Assembly (NCBI GenBank): GCA_947450475.1
Contig: CANFVK010000002.1
Location: forward strand, 372,001-436,000
Origin: Bacteriovoracaceae bacterium
GTDB lineage: Bacteria > Bdellovibrionota > Bacteriovoracia > Bacteriovoracales > Bacteriovoracaceae
Reading direction: 5' to 3'
DNA: 64,000 nucleotides
Part shown: positions 52,890-60,365 of the stretch, in pieces
Layout of the letters: each line of letters starts with the position of its first letter
How positions within the stretch are numbered: position 1 is the first letter of the stretch
Notes under the pieces: generated by a model
The model's database searches: none
Seen by the model: only the letters and a program-made list of their open reading frames with translations
What the model was told of the DNA's origin: nothing
Position numbers and translations under genes: made by a program

Positions 52890-53504
52890 TTATTCTATGG
52901 GGTAAGCCACTCCAAAAAAGAGGCCGGAGAAACTATCCTTTAGGCCGATGATGGCTTCAGCGTTGGCGGTCAATTGTTTATCTTCAGGCCCGATATCAAC
53001 AGGCAGTACGCCAGAAATTCCAAAATTGGCACTTAGAACGGAGTTATAAGTTTTATTACCTCCATCCAGACTAATTCCATAGGGAAGCGAGAAATATGGA
53101 AAAGCCTCCTTGCCCCAAAATGTAAATCCTTTGGATATTGATGGCGCTACTCCAATAATATTTTTTCGAGAACTGAACTCTTTTGAGTTTTCAAGGTAGG
53201 TCTTGATGGAAACTCGAGGTTGAGTTTGGTAGTCAGGATAAAGCTCTATGTCGTAACCAGCAAAGAGTCTTCCACTGCGCTCTCCTCCGGCCATTCCTAA
53301 ACCCACGTCGATCGTGTTCTTTTCATTTATTTTTTGTGTGTAGCGTGTTTGCAGGCCGATTCCCCCACCTACCGAAGTAATGCCAGTGAATTCCGCTGAA
53401 ATCAGTTTAGTTTCGGCCGGTAAAGGAAAGGAAGAAAGTCCAATGCCATAAGCGTGAGCGATGGCGCTGAAGCTGATGGAGATTAAAAGAGCAAATAATT
53501 TCAT
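52890..53504 (-). CDS. Exported beta-barrel-like protein, unknown function
   Basis: The start is placed at ATG 53504, with AGGAAGG 6 bp upstream and a signal peptide (MKLFALLISISFSAIAHA); an in-frame ATG 17 codons earlier would put an extra charged segment before it. The 186-residue mature protein has alternating hydrophobic/polar strands (GLQTRYTQKINEKNTIDVGLGMAGG, PRVSIKTYLENSKEF) and ends SGLFFGVAYPIE, which suggests a small outer-membrane beta-barrel. No family identified. First gene before the HAD phosphatase. Confidence 0.6.
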   Translation of the reverse strand: MKLFALLISISFSAIAHAYGIGLSSFPLPAETKLISAEFTGITSVGGGIGLQTRYTQKINEKNTIDVGLGMAGGERSGRLFAGYDIELYPDYQTQPRVSIKTYLENSKEFSSRKNIIGVAPSISKGFTFWGKEAFPYFSLPYGISLDGGNKTYNSVLSANFGISGVLPVDIGPEDKQLTANAEAIIGLKDSFSGLFFGVAYPIE

Positions 53505-53578
53505 AACAACCTTCCTAACTAACCATAATCTATATAGTTTTATTAAATAGGACATTTTTCAAAGAGTCAAAAATTTGA

Positions 53579-53607
53579 TTGACGAAAACTTGGCAATTCT
53601 CTATAAC
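53579..53607 (+). promoter_or_regulatory. Sigma-70-type promoter of the tRNA-His gene
   Basis: TTGACG (-35, 53579-53584) and TATAAC (-10, 53602-53607) with exactly 17 bp spacing, 17 bp before the first tRNA base. Confidence 0.8.
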
Positions 53608-53624
53608 CTAACCCTATCCCATAT

Positions 53625-53701
53625 GGTGGCTGTAGTTCAGTCGGTAGAGCACTAGATTGTGATTCTAGGTGTCGTGGGTTCGAGCCCCATCAGCCACCCC
53701 A
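53625..53701 (+). tRNA. tRNA-His(GTG)
   Basis: Cloverleaf readable by eye. Extra 5' G(-1) at 53625 pairs with discriminator C at 53698, as required in tRNA-His. The acceptor stem GTGGCTG (53626-53632) pairs with CAGCCAC (53691-53697), CTAGA/TCTAG encloses the anticodon loop TTGTGAT with anticodon GTG, the T arm has GTTCGAG, and CCA is encoded (53699-53701). It stands as a single tRNA with its own promoter and terminator. Confidence 0.97.
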
Positions 53702-53738
53702 TTTAAGTGAAAACCCTCGCAAGAGGTCGATCATAATT

Positions 53739-53767
53739 AGCCCGGTTTAACCCACCGGGCTTTTTTT
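53739..53767 (+). terminator. Rho-independent terminator of tRNA-His
   Basis: AGCCCGG (53739-53745) pairs with CCGGGCT (53755-53761), followed by seven T. It lies 37 bp past the CCA end. Confidence 0.92.
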
Positions 53768-53774
53768 ATTAAGT

Positions 53775-54722
53775 CTACTTCAATACACTCTCTAATCGAT
53801 CCAAAGATCCATTCCATCCCATTTGAAAACTTCCATGAAAATCATTAAACATTTTTATTTCTTCAGGTAGAGCATTGATGGGATACCATCTAATTTCAAT
53901 TTTTGAATTATTGTCATCAACTTTTAAAAAATTAATTGTGGTCAATAACTCAGCAGGCATTAATGGTGCCATCGGGTGCCTAGTGATTTCACCTCTAGCA
54001 TTTGAAAATGTAGTCACATAAATCAAACGGATATTTTTAACAATATCAAAGTAATAAACTTTTCCCCAAGACTCGTTGCTGTCTTCTGCAATCATACTGA
54101 AGTGATAATACCCACCTCTTTTAAAACTCATATCACAATGACCTATTTTTATTTCTTTAGGTCCATACCAACTGGCCATATGCTCTGGTTCTGTAAACAT
54201 TTTCCACATAGTATTTAAATCGGCGTTGAATTCGCGTGAAATGATAAATTCATTGGGAATAATTTCGCCAGTTAGCTTTGCTAACTCAGCTTCAAATTTC
54301 ATTTGATGTTCCATATTGGCAACGATCGCAAAATCTTTGACAGATTCATGTACTTTTTGATCATCAATAACTTGTATGAATTCTACTTGAGTTCTTTTTG
54401 AATCAATCGCTTTAAAAAGTGCTGTAACTGTAAACTGTGGATGAGAATTATGTCGGATCACAATTTTTTTCATAGGGATAATTTCACTATAAACGTGATC
54501 ATTTTGATAGTTTTCTCCATTTGGGCCATGCATGACAAAAGACCATACACCATTTTCTTTAAATTCATGTTTTGAAGTTGTTTGTGTGAATCCTCTTGGT
54601 CCCCACCAATTATTTAAGAAATTAATGTCACTCCAAATCTTCCATACTATTTCTAAAGGTGCATTAAATATGCGATTCGTTCCTAAAGTTCTATTTTTAA
54701 CTTCATCATTTTCGATTGCCAT
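53775..54722 (-). CDS. Tandem AHSA1/SRPBCC-domain protein
   Basis: The 315-residue cytosolic protein consists of two AHSA1-type START/SRPBCC domains in tandem. The first opens RIFNAPLEIVWKIWSDINFLNNWWGPRGF (residues about 17-45), the second repeats it as REFNADLNTMWKMFTEPEHMASWYGPKEI (about 163-192); each continues with a G-x-W/Y-x-F-x-M strand (GVWSFVMHGPNG; GGYYHFSMIAEDS). These hydrophobic-cavity domains bind small lipidic ligands or act in stress resistance; family members are known mostly as Aha1-like or unknown-function proteins. GGAGAAG precedes the ATG. The next gene also begins with an SRPBCC-like domain, but it is divergent. Confidence 0.85.
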   Translation of the reverse strand: MAIENDEVKNRTLGTNRIFNAPLEIVWKIWSDINFLNNWWGPRGFTQTTSKHEFKENGVWSFVMHGPNGENYQNDHVYSEIIPMKKIVIRHNSHPQFTVTALFKAIDSKRTQVEFIQVIDDQKVHESVKDFAIVANMEHQMKFEAELAKLTGEIIPNEFIISREFNADLNTMWKMFTEPEHMASWYGPKEIKIGHCDMSFKRGGYYHFSMIAEDSNESWGKVYYFDIVKNIRLIYVTTFSNARGEITRHPMAPLMPAELLTTINFLKVDDNNSKIEIRWYPINALPEEIKMFNDFHGSFQMGWNGSLDRLESVLK

Positions 54723-54921
54723 TTTTCTTCTCCATTTTTTTTTAGTTTATGATTTAACCAAATAATTAAATAGATGTCACTTGAATGGAGAGGCTGATGG
54801 AGAAGACAATCATGATGGGAGCGTTTTAACCCACCAGAAAAATCCCAAATTCATTGGTACTTCAGCTTTTAAAATTTTATAGAAACTTCACGTACAAAAA
54901 TCTCATTAAATATCCTAAGAA

Positions 54922-56631
54922 ATGCCATGGCCAACTGAAGTAGTTTTCTGTCAGTATAACATTATGAATATTTTGTCTGAAAAAAGAATAATGAACTTTG
55001 AGGTGTCACGCGTTTGGCCGATCCTTTCGGATACAGCCAATTTGAATCGTAAGATAGGACTTGCCCCCATGAACTTCACCACAATCAGTGGTGTAAGGCA
55101 CGGTCAGCAGAAAATATTTGGGATAAACCTTCGTTGGACAGAGGCTCCTTGGGAATGGAAACACGAAAGTTGGCTTAAGAATAAGCGAATTTATTCCACT
55201 GGTTTTTTTCACTCGATCGAAGGCTATTTTGAAATTAAACCGCTCTCAAATTCGCAAAGTCAGGTGTTGGTACAGTTTACTATTCATCATAAGTACACTT
55301 TACTCGCAAAACTGTTAAATAAGAGCACTCAAAGTATAATCAAGAAATTATTGGATGAAGTTGAAAAAGGTGCAGAAACTTATCAGATCAGCCACGAAAT
55401 TCCCACCATAGCAAGTTTTTCAGATTGGCTAGCACAAGCCCAACTCATTGAACGCGCTCGCATTGCTCCAAAATTCGTTGCACGAATGATAGGGTCAAGC
55501 TGGCAGGATATTTTGCACGAGGCTCTTTCACCGGCCATGCGTAATCGGTTATCGCTGCGCTTTGATGCTATTTGTCCTCACTGCCAAGGCGCTAAAAAAA
55601 GTGTTACTCGTCTGATCGATTTGTCAGAGCGCCTAGAGTGCGAGAGTTGCAAGATTAATTTTACAGTGGGAAGCCAAGAGAGCATTGAAGTCTCCCTGCG
55701 TGACAATATGCTTTCTCCAGAGCAAGCGAGCGTTGATTTTTGTAGCGCTGATGTAACTCACAAACCCACCATTTTATTTCAGCGCATGGGCGGTGAATGG
55801 CGGGAAAATTTGAAGTTTAAACCAGGAAATTATGCAATCAAAAAAAAGGGTGAGGAGCGTGTAATCAATTTGATAGTTGATGGGACATTGGATCGACTAC
55901 TTATTGACGTAGATTTACTTTGGAATGATCCAAATCTAGAGCGTCTGTACTCACATCCAGAGGTGGAGCTGCTTTCGCGGCACATGCCGCTCATGGATCA
56001 CATAATGATTGAGCAACTTGATTTTAACAGAGGGCCCCTAATTGTGTCGGATTTGATTTTGTATAATGAGTTTCAAAAAATGATTCCTTCAGAGTCACTA
56101 GTTACGGATTTCCCGATAGAGATGGGAAGCAAGGCTCTACTTTTCACAGATGTTGTGGGGAGCACAGAGCTCTACTATAAATTAGGCGATACCAAGGCTT
56201 TCCAACAGGTCCGCGAAAGCTTTCTTTTGATCGGTGAAGTGACTAAGCGTAACGAGGGTGTATTGGTTAAAACAATTGGAGATGCCACAATGTTTGCGTT
56301 TTCCTCTGGTGAAGCAGCTCTTCGAACTGCTATTGAAATTCAAGAGGCTAATAAAGATCGCGCCTTGAAGTTGAGAGTTAGTTTGCACTACGGACCATGC
56401 TTGTCTGTGGGAACACAAGAAGGCCAAGATTTTTTTGGCGACACTGTTAACATCTGTGCGAAAATTCAAAGCGAGGCGCAAGCCGGGCAAGTTGTATTTG
56501 AAGAGAGCTTATGCCAAGAAATCTCACCAAGATTTTGGCAGAGCTTGGAACCCCAACTAGAAAAAGTCCCTTTAAAACTCAAAGGTGAAAGCAGTCGCTC
56601 CTTTTTACTTTATCGCCTAAGCTTGAATTGA
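54922..56631 (+). CDS. Class III adenylate/guanylate cyclase with N-terminal SRPBCC domain and zinc ribbon
   Basis: ATG 54922 and ATG 54964 are both possible starts; neither has a clear Shine-Dalgarno sequence. In 569-residue numbering, residues 16-158 resemble an SRPBCC domain (RIMNFEVSRVWPILSDTANLN). A helical segment follows, then a possible zinc ribbon (CPHC 218/221, CESC 240/243) and a DUF5939-like sensor region. Residues about 400-565 are the cyclase domain: ALLFTDVVGSTELYYKLGD with metal Asp409, LVKTIGDATMFAF with Asp453, and FFGDTVNICAKIQSEA with Asn509. At the usual transition-state Arg there is Lys513. Without the structure the product (cAMP or cGMP) is unclear; Lys449 in KTIGDA could act in adenine recognition. 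Confidence 0.8.
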   Translation: MPWPTEVVFCQYNIMNILSEKRIMNFEVSRVWPILSDTANLNRKIGLAPMNFTTISGVRHGQQKIFGINLRWTEAPWEWKHESWLKNKRIYSTGFFHSIEGYFEIKPLSNSQSQVLVQFTIHHKYTLLAKLLNKSTQSIIKKLLDEVEKGAETYQISHEIPTIASFSDWLAQAQLIERARIAPKFVARMIGSSWQDILHEALSPAMRNRLSLRFDAICPHCQGAKKSVTRLIDLSERLECESCKINFTVGSQESIEVSLRDNMLSPEQASVDFCSADVTHKPTILFQRMGGEWRENLKFKPGNYAIKKKGEERVINLIVDGTLDRLLIDVDLLWNDPNLERLYSHPEVELLSRHMPLMDHIMIEQLDFNRGPLIVSDLILYNEFQKMIPSESLVTDFPIEMGSKALLFTDVVGSTELYYKLGDTKAFQQVRESFLLIGEVTKRNEGVLVKTIGDATMFAFSSGEAALRTAIEIQEANKDRALKLRVSLHYGPCLSVGTQEGQDFFGDTVNICAKIQSEAQAGQVVFEESLCQEISPRFWQSLEPQLEKVPLKLKGESSRSFLLYRLSLN

Positions 56632-56644
56632 TGGAAGAAGTTAA

Positions 56645-56671
56645 AAAACCCCTCGTGACAAGAGGGGTTTT
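56645..56671. terminator. Bidirectional terminator between the cyclase and the small acidic protein
   Basis: AAAACCCCTC (56645-56654) pairs fully with GAGGGGTTTT (56662-56671) around a 7-nt loop, with A and T runs on both sides. It can serve the plus-strand cyclase and the minus-strand gene ending at 56744. A G7 run lies further on at 56717-56723, outside any gene. Confidence 0.85.
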
Positions 56672-56743
56672 CAAAGTTTTAAAATCACCCCATGGCGGCT
56701 TAACAAACCAATATTTGGGGGGGAGAAGTAATTCTTCCTTTTT

Positions 56744-57037
56744 TTATCGGTAGCTTGTTGCAATTCGATCTAAGATCACTTCAGGAATTTCTTGCCCGTC
56801 TCCAGTGGCTTCATATTGATTCATGACTGCTTCATGGAAATCTTCAAAACGACCAGGGTTCACTCTATTTACAAATGCGTTTGAAAGAATAGAATAATCA
56901 AGTTCACACTCTTCAATTTTTTCAATCAAAACATCTACCAGTTCAGCAAGTGACATAGTAGCAGGATTACAATCTAATTCGATGTCTGAAGTTCTTAGGT
57001 AATCGAGAATCATATTCTTTTCTTGCATACTTTCCAT
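56744..57037 (-). CDS. Small acidic protein, unknown function
   Basis: The 97-residue protein is strongly acidic (many Glu and Asp), helical, without signal or membrane segment: NMILDYLRTSDIELDCNPATMSLAEL, ECELDYSILSNAFVNRV, then PEVILDRIATSYR. No family recognised. ATG 57028, preceded by AGGA at about 8 bp, is an alternative start three codons in and would give 94 residues. It follows the histidine kinase gene by 35 bp on the same strand, so it may be cotranscribed with it and could be a small partner or response module, but has no receiver motif. Confidence 0.6.
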   Translation of the reverse strand: MESMQEKNMILDYLRTSDIELDCNPATMSLAELVDVLIEKIEECELDYSILSNAFVNRVNPGRFEDFHEAVMNQYEATGDGQEIPEVILDRIATSYR

Positions 57038-57072
57038 CCTTTGAAAAATGAGTGTTGGTTGTTTTTTCTATT

Positions 57073-58647
57073 TTATGCATGTTTTCCATTTTTAGGAAGA
57101 TCAAAATAAAAAGTACTTCCTTTCTTTAGCTGACTTTCAACTCCAATAGTGCCCCTATGCATTTCTATGATACCGCGAGAAATAAATAATCCCAACCCTA
57201 GTCCGCCACTGCGTTCAGCGTAATCTCCAGCCCCACGAGAAAAAGCATCAAAGATAATTTTTTTAAAGTCATCTGAAATTCCTGGCCCTTGATCAATGAC
57301 TGAAACGCGAATCGCTTTAGGCAATTCTTCAAGTTTTACTTCTATGATAGTCTCTGGCGGGGTGTACTTGCTGGCATTATCCAGAAAATTATTTATGACT
57401 TGATAGATTCTAATTGAGTCTAGCAGGTGCATGAAGCAATGATCATGAGATTTAGTGAAATGAATTTTTCGATTGGGCTCTCTTACTTGAAAATCTCTAA
57501 TCGAATCTAAAACAATGTCTTCCAGGCTTTTTAATTCCAGCTGCAAAACAAAGGCTCCCCTTTCCAAGCGTGAAACATCTAATAGCTCAACAATTAATCG
57601 GGAGATGCGGTCAACTTGAGTGCTCAGTCTTTCCAACATTGGCATATCTATGGCAATACCTTTAGCCAGTTGTCTTTTTGCCAATTGAACGATTAAAGAA
57701 AAAGTAGTCACGGGTGTTCGTAACTCATGAGCTGCGACATCTAAAAATCTATTTTTTGCCATCAAAGATTGATCTGCCAATAAGCGAAAGGCAACAACTT
57801 CACTTTCCATGATATGGCGTTTTGTAGTATCGATTGAGATTACCATTCCCGCCATGATTGAGCCATCTTGTCTAAAGACAGGAGCCGCATTGGCCTCTAT
57901 TACCCGATCAGGTTGACCAGTATTTTTTATGATGAGTTCCTCTGACAATGTTTTGCCACTAGCGATGGCCCGAACAAGTGGAATTTCATCATAGCTATAC
58001 GGCTTGCCATCAAAATGAAAATATTTGCTACTCAATACCTTTTCAGAATGAGCCTGATCTTCATAAATTAAATCGCGAATAAATTCAGCAGACTTATTGA
58101 TGTATCTCACTTCTCCAGAAGGAACATCGGTGATGACAATACCAATCTCGCTTTGATCTAAAGCTGCATTAAAAAGAATTTGGAGATCACTCATTTTTTG
58201 ATTAAGAATTTTTTCTTGAGTAATATCTGTAAAATGCACCACGATCTGACTAAGTTTTCCTTCGTCACTAAATTCTGGAAAGGCATTACAAAGAACCCAG
58301 GTAGGCTCTTCTAAATCTGGCTTTTTCACTCCCATAACCTTGGCTTGCATCGGTACAAGATTTAATCGAACCAGATTTACTGGATAGTCCTTAATCTCCA
58401 CGGTTGAGCCATTTTCATAGATGAAGTTCCATCTAGGGTCAATTGCCACTTTGCCCAACATTTGATCAGGACTTAACCCAAGAAGAGTTGAAGCCATGCG
58501 GTTACAAAATACAATACTGGTATCCGGATCATGAACTACAACTGCAACCATCAGTTTCTCAACGATATCTCGGAATCGTTTTTCTTTGCCGGACTTCCAT
58601 AGCGAAAAACTATTGTTATCATTCATCGATTTTTGCCCCATCATCAA
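57073..58647 (-). CDS. PAS-domain sensor histidine kinase
   Basis: The 524-residue protein has no transmembrane segment, so it senses a cytosolic signal. Two PAS-like domains lie at about 25-140 (VAVVVHDPDTSIVFCNRMAS) and 150-285 (SEIGIVITDVPSGEVRYINKSAEF), each followed by PAC-like tails (HFTDITQEKIL; VISIDTTKRHI). The HisKA H-box is FLDVAAHELRTPVTTFSLIVQ near 310, then N-box NNFLDNASKYTPP near 420, G1 DQGPGISDDF, F box, and G2 GGLGLGLFISRGIIEMHRG near 490. It autophosphorylates the H-box His. No response regulator is encoded next to it, so it is an orphan kinase here. Start ATG 58647 or, with GGGG upstream, ATG 58626. Confidence 0.92.
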   Translation of the reverse strand: MMMGQKSMNDNNSFSLWKSGKEKRFRDIVEKLMVAVVVHDPDTSIVFCNRMASTLLGLSPDQMLGKVAIDPRWNFIYENGSTVEIKDYPVNLVRLNLVPMQAKVMGVKKPDLEEPTWVLCNAFPEFSDEGKLSQIVVHFTDITQEKILNQKMSDLQILFNAALDQSEIGIVITDVPSGEVRYINKSAEFIRDLIYEDQAHSEKVLSSKYFHFDGKPYSYDEIPLVRAIASGKTLSEELIIKNTGQPDRVIEANAAPVFRQDGSIMAGMVISIDTTKRHIMESEVVAFRLLADQSLMAKNRFLDVAAHELRTPVTTFSLIVQLAKRQLAKGIAIDMPMLERLSTQVDRISRLIVELLDVSRLERGAFVLQLELKSLEDIVLDSIRDFQVREPNRKIHFTKSHDHCFMHLLDSIRIYQVINNFLDNASKYTPPETIIEVKLEELPKAIRVSVIDQGPGISDDFKKIIFDAFSRGAGDYAERSGGLGLGLFISRGIIEMHRGTIGVESQLKKGSTFYFDLPKNGKHA

Positions 58648-58708
58648 TCATAAAATTGGTTAAAAAAATGAAAGATAATGAACGCTATTCAAGAATTGGG
58701 CCTAAAAC

Positions 58709-59659
58709 TTAGAAACTTAAGTTAGCACTAACTCCATATTTTCCATCTGGTGACAATATAGGAGCCAAGGTGATAGCTTGTTGCTGACTTTGATCTGAAC
58801 TTTTTTGACGGCCACTATCGATGATTGTTTTACCGATCATATAACCAATTCCAAGGGCCAATGGATAGTCGCCTGCCCAGTGAACAGAATTGTTAACCAT
58901 TTCAAAACTTAGCAATCCCATGACAGTGTAGCCCACTGGCTTTATCCATTTATATTCAGCGTAATTTTCCGACAAAATCATAAAAGTTGTCACAGTAGTG
59001 GCGAGATGGCCGGATGGGAAAGCGTCGTACTTAGAAATATTACTTTGAAAGGTTGATGTCGATGGGAAAAAATGCCAACGTCCACCAGGAGAAGTTGCCT
59101 TGATTGGACTTTCTCGCCCCGTAGATCGTTTTATAATTTGAGTTGTAATCGCTGTTAATAAAATTCCTTGCAGCAATTCCTGCCCCACAGTCTGAGCACG
59201 GGGGTCCTGACCGAAATGTCCAGCGGTTAAAAAAGATCCGGCAAAGCCCAAAGTGATCCATCCGTCCCCCATAAAATACATGAGCGAACCGGGATCAGAG
59301 GGACGACGCAAAAGAGCAGATCCGCCGACTCGCAATGTCGCCTTAGTATTTTCAGCGTTGCCGATTCCAATTTTTCGGCCAAAGCGCTGGACGTTGTCGG
59401 TAATTTGCTGATCGTAATGAATCATAATGGCGCTAGAAACAATAATTGCGCCCCAAGCTTTTAGATTATCAGGTGTAAATGAAAAAGAATTTTTTAAAAA
59501 TTGGGCACTATTTTTAGGAAAAGTAGTAATGAATTGAAAACTCGAAGGAGTTTTATAATCAAAACTCTCGCCATTTAAGTTATAGCGCTTAAGTTGTTCT
59601 GCTCCCATCGCTTGAGACACAAAAGCTATAATAGATAAGATCAAAAGTAATTTTTTCAA
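58709..59659 (-). CDS. Exported PAP2-superfamily phosphatase
   Basis: The 316-residue product has a signal peptide (cut near SQAMGA). The PAP2 (phosphatidic acid phosphatase type 2) motifs are in order: KRSTGRESP near 181 (K-x6-RP-like, with S instead of P after Arg-Glu), PSGHLATTV near 217 with catalytic His, and SVHWAGDYPLALG near 258 (S-R-x5-H-x3-D-like). Hydrophobic helices of the bundle are interspersed. Such enzymes dephosphorylate lipid phosphates (undecaprenyl pyrophosphate, phosphatidate) in the periplasm or outer membrane. The variant first motif may indicate altered specificity. Transcribed divergently from the PPC-domain gene. Confidence 0.85.
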   Translation of the reverse strand: MKKLLLILSIIAFVSQAMGAEQLKRYNLNGESFDYKTPSSFQFITTFPKNSAQFLKNSFSFTPDNLKAWGAIIVSSAIMIHYDQQITDNVQRFGRKIGIGNAENTKATLRVGGSALLRRPSDPGSLMYFMGDGWITLGFAGSFLTAGHFGQDPRAQTVGQELLQGILLTAITTQIIKRSTGRESPIKATSPGGRWHFFPSTSTFQSNISKYDAFPSGHLATTVTTFMILSENYAEYKWIKPVGYTVMGLLSFEMVNNSVHWAGDYPLALGIGYMIGKTIIDSGRQKSSDQSQQQAITLAPILSPDGKYGVSANLSF

Positions 59660-59706
59660 CCAGTCCTCATTTTATAACATGCTCATATAGTATTTGACCT
59701 GCATTG

Positions 59707-59720
59707 ATTAATCGATTAAT
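59707..59720. promoter_or_regulatory. Perfect 14-bp palindrome in the PAP2/PPC divergent promoter region
   Basis: ATTAATCGATTAAT is a perfect 14-bp palindrome in the 98-bp divergent gap, 47 bp upstream of the PAP2 gene and 37 bp upstream of the PPC gene. A dimeric HTH regulator binding site is the natural reading; the AT-rich sequence makes chance occurrence possible. Confidence 0.35.
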
Positions 59721-59757
59721 TTTCATTATATTTTTCATTAAATCTTAATTAAAAACT

Positions 59758-60183
59758 ATGCAATACACCAAAGACGGACTTCAATATTTAATCGTGCTTG
59801 AAATCGATGAAGATGTGCATCAAAGCCTTTTGGAATTTGCGCGCGCGGAAAATCTCAAAGCGGGTTTTATTAGTGGGATTGGCGCACTTAAACAAGCAGA
59901 ACTGGGTTTCTACCACCTTGATCGCCAGCAATACGATAGAAAAATGTTTTCTCACGAAATGGAGTTACTGGCACTTGAAGGAAATCTTTCCTTTTACAAT
60001 GGGGCTCCCTTTGTTCATCTCCACACCGTTTTAGGACTTACTGATTTTAGTGTAGTCGGCGGTCACCTCTTTAGCGCTAAAGTTGCAGTAACTTGCGAAA
60101 TTCATTTTCGTGTTTTTGACAAAAATGTTACCCGTATTCCCAACGCCAGCATTGGCCTTAATCTTTTAAGATGTCCTAATTAA
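59758..60183 (+). CDS. PPC/DUF296-domain protein
   Basis: The 141-residue protein is a single PPC (plants and prokaryotes conserved, DUF296) domain: VLEIDEDVHQSLLEFARAENLKAGFISGIGALKQAELGFY near 14, LEGNLSFYNGAPFVHLHTVLGLTDFSVVGGHLFSAKV near 77 with the HxH metal-type pair, and the final TCEIHFRVFD strand. In plants this domain is fused to AT-hooks and forms DNA-binding trimers; in bacteria it is usually stand-alone and of uncertain role. Its position upstream of a stress-type gene set (phosphoribosyltransferase/erythromycin esterase fusion, ATP-cone nuclease, MBL nuclease) suggests a common regulation, by context only. Confidence 0.85.
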   Translation: MQYTKDGLQYLIVLEIDEDVHQSLLEFARAENLKAGFISGIGALKQAELGFYHLDRQQYDRKMFSHEMELLALEGNLSFYNGAPFVHLHTVLGLTDFSVVGGHLFSAKVAVTCEIHFRVFDKNVTRIPNASIGLNLLRCPN

Positions 60184-60365
60184 TTTTTCAATTTGATCTA
60201 TTACTTTTTCGTTTGGTCAAATTAGCCAATTATACTTATTCAAATTATGTATCTTTAAATCCCTCATTCATTCTTGAAAAACAAGAAGAGACATTGAACA
60301 CTCAATCTTCGAACGACAATGTTTGCAAATCTTTTTGCATCAATGTCTTAATTAGGAGTGTTGAT

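Noticed and set aside
60213..60365. 51-codon in-frame extension in front of the phosphoribosyltransferase fusion
   Set aside because: No domain similarity and no ribosome binding site, whereas ATG 60366 has GGAG at 7 bp.
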